In this document: piece after piece, positions 17,032 to 22,947 of the stretch
Layout: each line of letters begins with the position of its first letter
Position numbering within the stretch: position 1 is the first letter of the stretch
From: Candidatus Eiseniibacteriota bacterium
Lineage (GTDB): Bacteria; Eisenbacteria; RBG-16-71-46; JAGVPR01
Assembly: GCA_020052115.1 (NCBI GenBank)
Contig: JAGVPR010000287.1
Coordinates: 1 to 22,947, forward strand
Direction of reading: 5' to 3'
Length of the DNA: 22,947 bases
Translations under genes and position numbers: made by a program
The notes under the pieces: model-generated
Seen by the model: the letters and a program-made list of their open reading frames with translations, nothing else
Told to the model about the DNA's origin: nothing
The model's database searches: none

Positions 17032-17407
17032 GAGGCACCCCTTTCCGGATCGTGGCTTTTCGACTGCTCGGCTCTTCTATCTTCGATAGCGATCGCTAGA
17101 GCGAAATCACGGGGAAGGTCCGCAACCGAGCGAGTGCCGGATGATATGGGCGCCTTGACGAATGGTGGCGGCAGCCAGGGATGCGAAAGAAATCGTGCCG
17201 AGAAGAGGTTTCGGTCGCATTGCAGCCCTCTACACCTGGGCGGGCACGGACGCTAGCACAAGAACGAGAGTTCCGAATTCGGAGCAACTCGGGCGGGCGA
17301 CTCACGGAATCAGCGTGGAGTATTGTAACCGAGATCGATCGCCAAGTCAAGGAATCGTATCGCTCTACTCCATCCGGAGACCTCCCGGAAGGCTCACATC
17401 GTCTCTG
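17032..17407 (-). other. Intergenic leader region of the matrixin operon
   Basis: These 376 nt hold no convincing gene. They contain the promoter at 17322-17350 and, downstream of it, a leader of about 285 nt. The leader has two perfect 12-bp palindromes, TCCGAATTCGGA (17272-17283) and TAGCGATCGCTA (17087-17098), and a small CTATC/GATAG hairpin (17077-17089) overlapping the second. They may be operators or RNA structure. I recognise no known riboswitch core. Confidence 0.5.
17322..17350 (-). promoter_or_regulatory. Sigma70-like promoter TTGACT-17-TACAAT
   Basis: On the minus strand TTGACT (17350-17345) and TACAAT (17327-17322) are separated by exactly 17 nt. Each matches the consensus at 5 of 6 positions, notable in such GC-rich DNA. 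It points to the small exported protein and matrixin genes, with a start near 17315. Confidence 0.75.
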
Positions 17408-19088
17408 TCACAACACCTCAGCCCGCATCCGCGCGAGGCCCAAGAGCACCAATGCATAGATGGTGCTCGCCGCGACCAGCATGGCGCTGAAGCTCCACAC
17501 CATCGCTCCCAGCACGGCGCACACCGACCCGATCACGCTCGCGCAACCGTTGGCCGCCCAGGCCCACGGGATGTGAGCCGCGCTCTCGGCGCTCGCCGTG
17601 CGGATGCCGATCGGAAAGGGCATTCCCATCAAGAAGGCGATCGGCGCGATGAAACCGATGGCCAGCGGCAGCCGCGCGGATAGAGGCAGCCCGATCAGTT
17701 CTCTCGTGATCGGCGGCACCGCGAAGGTGAGCACGAGGAGCGCTGCGGGCAACGCGAAGAGCAGGGGCATCGCGGCCGCCGTTCCCCGCCGCGTGCCCGA
17801 CCAGGCGCTGCCGAGGCCGGAGAAGAGGAGGATGGCAAACAGCACCGTGGTCACGGAGTAAGTCGGATGCCCGAGGAATAGCGTGAAGCGCTGCATCAAC
17901 ACGACCTCGACGATGATGTAGGCGAGCCCGAGACCGAAGAAGTAGCCGAGCCAGCGATACCGGCCCGCGCGCGGAAGGCTGCGGGCGGCGAGCGGAATCG
18001 CCAGCAGGACGATCGAGAGCAGGATTCCCAGCCCAAGAGCGGTCAAGAGAGCGATCTGTCCGACAGGCAAAGCAAGCGGCTCGAGGAAGCTCCGGCCCGT
18101 GAAGGTCTGGAGGCTCTTCAGGCTCAGATTCCGCCAGCGAGACATCTGGAAGAAGAACGGGCTGTCGTCGCTCACGGGATGGATGGCGACCGGTGAGCGC
18201 CCCTCGACCTGACGAGGATCGGGCGCCGCGAGGAAGACGTCGTAGAAGGTCCCGCCCTCCGGAGAGACCGGATCGTGATGAACCTGCATGTCGAACCGCT
18301 TTGCGTACGCGCGCACGAACTGCATCTCGTCCGCGGTGACCGCACGCGCCCCGAGGGCCAGAGCGCCTTGGACGTCCTTGCCCCCTCCCGACCCGATGAT
18401 GATCACCGAGGCGCCGCTCCGCATCTGATAGGGGAGCGTGCTGATGTCGCTGCGCAGGCCCGGCGTGTCCTCGCGGGGCGGCCAGATGTCGGTTTGGGCC
18501 GCAGCGTCAATCAGGATCATGGGAGGCATCTCGGGGTGCTCGACGACATCAATGCGCGACAGTGCATTCCACGCGCGGAAAGCGACCTTGCCGCCGAGCT
18601 GGTCCACCTTTTCGATGAGCGGCTTGCTGGAATCAACCCGGACGTCGGGCAAACGCCCCGGCATGAGGAGAAACGGCAGGTGCAGCAGGCACAGGACCGC
18701 CAGAAAGCGCCGGCTGCGACGGCCGGGAGCCAGGCAAACGGCCGACGCGAAACCGAGCAGCGAAGCAGGAGCACCGATCCGGGAGCGCCCAGGTGAGGAA
18801 GAGACAGGAAGAGCAGCAGGCTCCCCACCCCAGCGCCGAGAGCCCGAAGAGGGCCGGCGTCCAGCCTCGTCGCCTGGCGTCCGCCTTCTGATCCGGGATC
18901 AGCGACAGCGCCACGCCGCTGGCGCCGAATCCGAAAAGCGCCACCGACACCACGAGAAAGGCGAAGTGGTACCAGATCGAAACGGAGAAGATGCGGGTGA
19001 AGGCGACCTGGAGCAGCAGCGTCGCCGCGGAGATCAGGACGATGCCCGCATAGACGGCTCTCGGCGGTGATTGGATCTCCGATCGCAT
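17408..19088 (-). pseudogene. Broken membrane-bound spermidine-synthase-like protein
   Basis: The remains read in three frames. Frame 1, from ATG 19088, gives TRIFSVSIWYHFAFLVVSVA and GFGASGV, the N-terminal helices of membrane-fused spermine/spermidine synthase-like proteins. Near 18835-18846 homology moves to a second frame (ALGAGVGSLLLFLSLPHLGA), and near 18745-18770 to a third (ASLLGFASAVCLAPG..., then continuous from 18664 to 17408). The third frame has VDSSKPL, the SAM motif VIIIGSGGGKDVQGALALGA, PVSDDSPFFF and C-terminal helices (LAYIIVEVVLMQRFTLFLGH). Between GARAVTA and DEMQFVRAYAK, near 18335, most of the methyltransferase core normal for the family is missing. About 100 residues also seem lost at the first frame change. 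The total is some 560 codons against roughly 750-900 expected from memory. A sequencing or assembly fault is the alternative, but neighbouring long genes are intact. Confidence 0.8.
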
Positions 19089-19097
19089 CGGACGGCG

Positions 19098-19103
19098 AGT
19101 ATA
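19098..19103 (-). promoter_or_regulatory. Candidate -10 box TATACT of the broken synthase gene
   Basis: TATACT on the minus strand lies 9 nt from ATG 19088, with no clear -35 element and no Shine-Dalgarno. A transcript starting there would be nearly leaderless. Confidence 0.3.
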
Positions 19104-19190
19104 GCGTACCCCCGTCGCTCTCGATCCCGCCCGCTCGTCAGAATCCCCATCGCGATAGGGCACAGGAGATTCGCTGGACCAAGAGAGCGC

Positions 19191-19219
19191 TCGACCGGCG
19201 GCCCGGCGCGGGGTATACT
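19191..19219 (+). promoter_or_regulatory. Sigma70-like promoter TCGACC-17-TATACT
   Basis: TCGACC (19191-19196) and TATACT (19214-19219) are 17 nt apart, matching 4 of 6 and 5 of 6 consensus bases. It faces the secreted gluzincin gene, with a start near 19226. Confidence 0.6.
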
Positions 19220-19225
19220 TGTTGC

Positions 19226-19309
19226 CGCCAGACCCGCTGGCGCCGCGCCGCCCCGCGATCGTGATCGCGTTCCTGTGATGGCAGTCCGGCCGCCATGCTC
19301 CGGCCGGAC
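19226..19309 (+). promoter_or_regulatory. Structured 5' leader with three successive hairpins
   Basis: CGCCAG/CTGGCG (19226-19242, loop ACCCG), CGCGATC/GATCGCG (19254-19269) and GTCCGGCCG/CGGCCGGAC (19284-19309, loop CCATGCTC) follow one another. They run from the predicted start of transcription to 3 nt before the ribosome-binding site. Confidence 0.5.
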
Positions 19310-19312
19310 GGC

Positions 19313-19319
19313 GGGAGGG
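19313..19319 (+). promoter_or_regulatory. Shine-Dalgarno GGGAGGG fixing the start at 19326
   Basis: GGGAGGG lies 6 nt before ATG 19326, followed at once by a signal sequence. In-frame starts at 19071 and 19278 lack such a site, and 19071 lies upstream of the promoter. Confidence 0.75.
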
Positions 19320-19325
19320 CTTCCA

Positions 19326-21386
19326 ATGTCATCTCATCGCGCCGTCCGTCTCCCCTCGATCCTGTTCTTCGCAGCGGCCCTGCTCGCGCCGGCCGGCGCT
19401 TCGCCGTCCACGATCATCGGATCGCTCAGCGACTCCGTGCACCCCGCGATTGATGAGGGCCTCGACATCATCTCGGCCAGTGTCGAGCAGAGCACGGGGC
19501 AGCTCACGTTTCTCATGACGACACGCGGCCCCATTCCAACCGCGCTGCCCGATCCCGATGATGTGATGACTTACCTCTGGTTCGTGGACACGGACGAGAA
19601 CTCCGGTACGGGCCAGCCGCACGGGGCGCTCGGCAGCGAGTTCAACGTCCGGGCCGTCATCGGCGAGACGTACGGCGGCGGGTTCGTTGATGTGACCGGC
19701 GGAGAGCCCGGCGGCGGCACCGGAACCGTCTCGGTGGACGGCAGCACGATCAGCATCACGATCTGGCTGTCGCAGATCGGCGGCGCCTCCGACTTCGACT
19801 GGTGTTGCTCATCGTTCGGCCAGATCGGCGGCGACTACGTACCGGGGAACATCGAGACGGTCATCGTCCACAGCGATGCACTGCCGTACACGCCGCCGGC
19901 GCGGGTCACGGTGACGACGCCGATACTCCAGCTTTGCCCTTCGGGCCCGTCCACCGGGCAGCTCGAGGTTGTGATCCGCGATGCCGGCGGAAACGTGCTC
20001 CCGAACGAGGAGCACGTCTTGACCTTCCACAGCACCAATGAGGACGTGGCCACGGTGAACGGCGCGGGCCTCGTCACGGCGCTGACTCTGCCGGAGTTCC
20101 ACTGGCAGCGGCCTTACGTCGAGGTGTGGGCCGATGGCCTCATGGCCGACAACGCCGCCGTGGTGCGCGTCACGTCCGCCGACCTCGGCGTCGTGCACGA
20201 GATCTATGAAGCGGAGCACGTCGCGCTCAGCCTCGTTCCCATGATCGAAGGCGTGAACCTGGATTCGCTGACGGCCTACTACCAGGTGGTGGAGGCGACC
20301 GAGCGGGCGTACGAAGCGCAGGTGGCGGGAGTCGGGGGCGTGCCGACCGGCGGAGGGACCCAGTATCTCGTGCTCGACGTGGCCGACGATCCGCAGACGG
20401 CCGTCTGCGGCGCCAGCGGCAATCCGATCTGTCTGGGGTGGCTCTGGGGCCAGCCGCAGCACAACAGCTGCTACATCGTCAACGATCCGGCGAACCGCGT
20501 GCCGCAGTGGTTCGTGATCTTCCACGAGATGGGGCACAACTTCACGGCCGCCTGTAACTCGTTCAACATGTTCCTGTGGCAGCCGTCGCAGCTTCACAAC
20601 GTGGCGTACTGCGAGGGGATCGCATCGCTGGCGGCCCTCTGGAGCTGGAAGGAGATCGTCGCATCGCCGGCGGGGCTGGGGCCGGCGGCGGTGTCGAACA
20701 TCAACTCCCAATTCGAGGGTTCTTCATCGGGCTTCCGTGAGGCCCTCGTGAACTACCAGAACGCGGGCGCCGACTACGAGGCCCTCGATCCGGACATCGT
20801 GGACGGCATTCTGATGGAGATGCTGGACCAGCATGGGCTCAAGGCGTGGTTCGACCTGTTCAGCACGTTCCTGCCCTCGCCGGAGCCGCTTCCGGTGGCG
20901 CTGGATACCAAGGAGAAGCAGGCGACCTGGTTTGTCGCCGCGATGAGCGCGTCATGCGGCCAGGATCTGCGGGGCTTCTTTCAGTCGGAGTACGGTTTCC
21001 CGATTGATGAGGAAGCGTGGCCGGAGATCTCGAGCGTGGTCGAAGCGCGCGTCGCCGGGAGGACCTGGACGCCGGTGGCTGTCGAGGAGCTGGCCGGGCT
21101 CGCGCCTCCGGGCGACCCGCTGCTCACCGTCGCGCCGAACCCCTTCAACCCGCGGACCGATGTGCGGTTCGCGCTCCCGCACGCGGGGGACGTCAGCCTC
21201 GCGATCTACGACGTGGGCGGGCGGCGCGTCCGTACGCTGCTTTCTCAGGGATTGCCGGCGGGCATGCACTCCGCCTCCTGGGACGGATGCGACGAGGCCG
21301 GACGCAGGGCGGCCTCGGGGGTCTACGTCGTGCGCCTCGTCACGCCCGGCGGCGGGAGTGAGCGAAAGTTGGTCTTATTGAAGTGA
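19326..21386 (+). CDS. Secreted gluzincin-like metallopeptidase with FlgD-like C-terminal domain
   Basis: 686 residues. The signal sequence is SSHRAVRLPSILFFAAALLAPAGA. Residues about 28-190 form a beta-rich domain with acidic turns (YLWFVDTDENSGTG), possibly a calcium- or carbohydrate-binding sandwich. About 195-295 resembles a Big-type Ig domain (TNEDVATVNGAGLV). The peptidase domain follows with H400-E-M-G-H404 in FVIFHEMGHN and E430 in YCEGIASLAAL, fitting the HExxH...E zinc ligands of gluzincins; the family within that clan is not clear. The last 85 residues are an FlgD-Ig-like domain (APNPFNPRTDVRF, IYDVGGRRVRTL, SGVYVVRL) like that of the matrixin. It probably acts outside the cell, targeted by this tail. 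Its own promoter and leader lie upstream and a hairpin overlaps its stop, so it is likely a single-gene unit. Confidence 0.9.
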   Translation: MSSHRAVRLPSILFFAAALLAPAGASPSTIIGSLSDSVHPAIDEGLDIISASVEQSTGQLTFLMTTRGPIPTALPDPDDVMTYLWFVDTDENSGTGQPHGALGSEFNVRAVIGETYGGGFVDVTGGEPGGGTGTVSVDGSTISITIWLSQIGGASDFDWCCSSFGQIGGDYVPGNIETVIVHSDALPYTPPARVTVTTPILQLCPSGPSTGQLEVVIRDAGGNVLPNEEHVLTFHSTNEDVATVNGAGLVTALTLPEFHWQRPYVEVWADGLMADNAAVVRVTSADLGVVHEIYEAEHVALSLVPMIEGVNLDSLTAYYQVVEATERAYEAQVAGVGGVPTGGGTQYLVLDVADDPQTAVCGASGNPICLGWLWGQPQHNSCYIVNDPANRVPQWFVIFHEMGHNFTAACNSFNMFLWQPSQLHNVAYCEGIASLAALWSWKEIVASPAGLGPAAVSNINSQFEGSSSGFREALVNYQNAGADYEALDPDIVDGILMEMLDQHGLKAWFDLFSTFLPSPEPLPVALDTKEKQATWFVAAMSASCGQDLRGFFQSEYGFPIDEEAWPEISSVVEARVAGRTWTPVAVEELAGLAPPGDPLLTVAPNPFNPRTDVRFALPHAGDVSLAIYDVGGRRVRTLLSQGLPAGMHSASWDGCDEAGRRAASGVYVVRLVTPGGGSERKLVLLK

Positions 21387-21416
21387 GGGTTGTGCGCGCC
21401 AGAAACTCACCCTCAC
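21383..21416 (+). terminator. Hairpin overlapping the gluzincin stop codon
   Basis: GTGAGGGT (21383-21390) pairs with ACCCTCAC (21409-21416) around 18 nt, starting at the TGA. No T-tract follows, so it is a weak terminator or a 3' stabilising structure. Confidence 0.4.
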
Positions 21417-21478
21417 GATCTCGGCCCGCAACGCGCCGGAATGCATTAGACTCGCGCGGTCAATGAGGGGCCGTCGTC

Positions 21479-22399
21479 GTGAGCCTTGCCGGTAGGAAAG
21501 TGCTGGTCACGGGAGCGAGCGGGTTCATCGGCTCGCACCTCAGCCGCCGTCTCATCGAGTGCGGAGCGGCGGTCCACGGCGTTTCGCGCGCGGAGCCTCC
21601 GGATCGCGCTCCTGGGGCGCAGTGGTCGCGGTGCGATCTGACCGAGGCCGATTCCGTGCGCGCGCTCGTCGGCGCCCTCAAGCCCGACATCCTCTTCCAC
21701 CTTGCGAGCCACGTGGCCGGCGCGCGTGACCGCGAGCTCGTGATGCCGACCTTCCGCGGAAACCTCATGACCACGGTGAACCTGCTCGCAGCCGCGAGTG
21801 AGCAGGGGTGCCGGCGCGTCATCCTCGCCGGCTCTCTCGAAGAGCCGGAGGCCGGCGATCCGCTGCCCATCCCGTGCTCGCCCTACGCCGCCGCCAAGTG
21901 GGCCTCGAGCGGTTACGCGCGGATGTTCCATGCGCTCTACGCGCTCGATGTCGTCACCCTGCGCCTCTTCATGGTCTACGGACCCGGCCAGCGCGATCTT
22001 CGGAAGCTCGTCCCGTACGTGACGCTGGCGCTTCTTCGCGGCGAGTCGCCGAGGCTCACCAGCGGACGCCGCGAGGTGGACTGGGTTCACGTGGACGACG
22101 TGGCGGATGGATTCATCGCGGCCGCCGAGGCGGACGGAATCGCGGGCACGACGATAGACATCGGCTCGGGCTCGCCGGCGACGGTCCGCGCCGTGGCCGA
22201 GCGGCTCGGACAACTGATAGCCCCGTCCATCCCATTGTCGTTCGGCGCGGACCCCGACAGAGTCCACGAACAGGTGAGGGTCGCGGAGGTCGAGCGCACG
22301 AGGGGAATGATCGGCTGGCAGCCGCGCATCTCTCTCGAGAATGGTCTCGCGCAGACGGTCGAGTGGTACCGGCGGCGGCTCGCCGCGGGACGGCTCTGA
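21479..22399 (+). CDS. NAD-dependent epimerase/dehydratase (extended SDR family)
   Basis: 306 residues from GTG 21479, with GAGGGG 8 nt upstream. The N-terminal Rossmann motif is VLVTGASGFIGSHL (G12, G15, G18). The catalytic pair is Y136-x-x-x-K140 in PYAAAKWASSGY. VHVDDVADGFIAA and IDIGSGSPATV are the typical C-terminal substrate-domain segments, and the YGPGQRD stretch is typical of sugar-nucleotide enzymes. The length fits UDP-glucose 4-epimerase and GDP-6-deoxymannose reductase relatives. The substrate cannot be read from sequence alone. The usual Ser/Thr of the SDR triad is probably in AGSLEEPE. The gene is followed by a separate promoter-like site and a cysteine-rich conserved gene, which hints at a surface polysaccharide or glycan locus continuing past the window. 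Confidence 0.92.
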   Translation: MSLAGRKVLVTGASGFIGSHLSRRLIECGAAVHGVSRAEPPDRAPGAQWSRCDLTEADSVRALVGALKPDILFHLASHVAGARDRELVMPTFRGNLMTTVNLLAAASEQGCRRVILAGSLEEPEAGDPLPIPCSPYAAAKWASSGYARMFHALYALDVVTLRLFMVYGPGQRDLRKLVPYVTLALLRGESPRLTSGRREVDWVHVDDVADGFIAAAEADGIAGTTIDIGSGSPATVRAVAERLGQLIAPSIPLSFGADPDRVHEQVRVAEVERTRGMIGWQPRISLENGLAQTVEWYRRRLAAGRL

Positions 22400-22433
22400 C
22401 GCCGGGCGCCGCGGGTGGTCACATTCGCCGTGG

Positions 22434-22439
22434 TATGAT
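22434..22439 (+). promoter_or_regulatory. Candidate extended -10 promoter TGG-TATGAT
   Basis: TATGAT preceded by TGG matches an extended -10 element. No -35 match is seen at the usual distance. It would give a leader of about 80 nt for the gene at 22529, including an ACGGTCG/CGACCGT inverted pair (22458-22464, 22491-22497). Confidence 0.45.
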
Positions 22440-22528
22440 TTGCGAGTTCGTCTTCCGACGGTCGGTCTTTTCGCCGCTGATGTGACGATTCGACCGTGCG
22501 GTCCTGGTCGAATGAGGATTCCCCGCCG

Positions 22529-22947
22529 ATGCCCCTTCCCGAAGCGCCGAGAAGCGAGCCGCTCGGTCTCCGCGCCGGAGACTGGGTCGAAGTGCGGGGC
22601 GCGGAGGAGATCCTCCTCACGCTGGATGAACGGGGCCGCATGGAAGGTCTCCCGTTCATGCCGGAGCTGCTCCAGTACTGCGGGCGCCGGTATCGCGTCT
22701 TCAAGTCGGCCCACAAGACGTGCGACACGATCGCCGGCTGCCGGAGCCGCTGGGTCTCGAACGCCGTTCACCTCGAAGGCCTGCGCTGCGACGGCGAAGC
22801 GCACGGAGGATGCCAGGCGGCGTGCCTTATCTTCTGGAAGGAAGCCTGGCTGAAGCGCGCCCGCGCGCCTGAGGCTCGCAGAGATGCGGCGGGACGCCGC
22901 TCGGCGCCGCCCCGCAGTGAAGGAGGCGTCGAGCCGCGGTGCGATCC
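22529..22947 (+). CDS. Cysteine-rich conserved protein, 3' end outside window
   Basis: An open frame from ATG 22529 to the window edge (139 codons, no stop), with GAGGA 10 nt upstream. It begins MPLPEAPRSEPLG and then carries strongly patterned blocks: GDWVEVRGAEEIL, LDERGRMEGLPFMPELLQYC, HKTCDTI, HLEGLRCDGEAHGGCQAACL and IFWKEAWLKR. I recall this run of blocks from hypothetical proteins in several phyla, often near glycosyltransferase or sugar-modification genes, but know no function. The six Cys residues (in LLQYC, KTCDT, AGC, RCDG, GGCQAAC) and His residues could bind a metal, which is inference. After residue about 110 the sequence turns Arg/Ala-rich and may be a variable tail or linker. 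Confidence 0.8.
   Translation, partial: MPLPEAPRSEPLGLRAGDWVEVRGAEEILLTLDERGRMEGLPFMPELLQYCGRRYRVFKSAHKTCDTIAGCRSRWVSNAVHLEGLRCDGEAHGGCQAACLIFWKEAWLKRARAPEARRDAAGRRSAPPRSEGGVEPRCD

Noticed and set aside
17032..17315. Riboswitch in the matrixin leader
   Set aside because: No conserved core of a known riboswitch class could be recognised by eye; only simple palindromes are seen.
17096..17350. 84-codon minus-strand frame in the matrixin leader
   Set aside because: Its start would be the TTG of the -35 box, so the promoter at 17322-17350 could not transcribe it, and the product has no domain.
18275..19070. Plus-strand frames across the synthase-like region
   Set aside because: They lie opposite clear homology to spermidine-synthase-like membrane proteins and encode Arg-rich sequence without motifs.

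Overview
The window is GC-rich, densely coded bacterial DNA. It probably comes from an uncultured lineage of the FCB/Gemmatimonadota/Eisenbacteria type. This placement is an inference from three things: high GC, long secreted multidomain proteins ending in FlgD-Ig-like C-terminal domains (PNPF...YDVxGRxVR...WDGxD...SGVY), and matrixin-type proteases with TIG and beta-propeller modules. No rRNA, tRNA, CRISPR array, insertion sequence or phage gene is visible.

Layout. (A) 1-8980, plus strand: an envelope and protease cluster. It starts with the tail of a membrane protein cut by the window edge. Next comes a membrane-anchored protein made almost entirely of 32 tandem nine-residue repeats. Then follow a gluzincin metallopeptidase fused to a beta-propeller and a predicted outer-membrane barrel, a PrsW-family intramembrane protease, and an exported TPR-CHAT protease-like protein. 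The second to fourth of these touch or overlap and look translationally coupled. A perfect 14-bp hairpin lies exactly on one possible start codon. (B) 9092-17350, minus strand: a strong sigma70-like promoter, a leader of about 285 nt, a small exported protein, and a 2455-residue secreted matrixin that overlaps it by 4 bp. (C) 17408-19088, minus strand: a broken membrane-embedded spermidine-synthase-like gene with two reading-frame changes and an internal loss of most of its methyltransferase domain. (D) 19191-21386, plus strand: a promoter, a hairpin-rich leader and a second secreted gluzincin with the same C-terminal tail. (E) 21479-22947, plus strand: an SDR-type sugar-nucleotide epimerase/dehydratase and the start of a cysteine-rich conserved protein that runs off the window.

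How they may work together. Region A puts several proteolytic activities in different envelope compartments: outer-membrane gluzincin, inner-membrane PrsW and exported CHAT. They sit beside two membrane-anchored candidate substrates or scaffolds, the partial first protein and the nonapeptide-repeat protein. This would fit a proteolytic envelope-signalling cascade, but the sequence shows only the gene neighbourhood and motifs, not the pathway. Regions B and D encode large extracellular proteases that probably share one secretion or anchoring route through their C-terminal domains.
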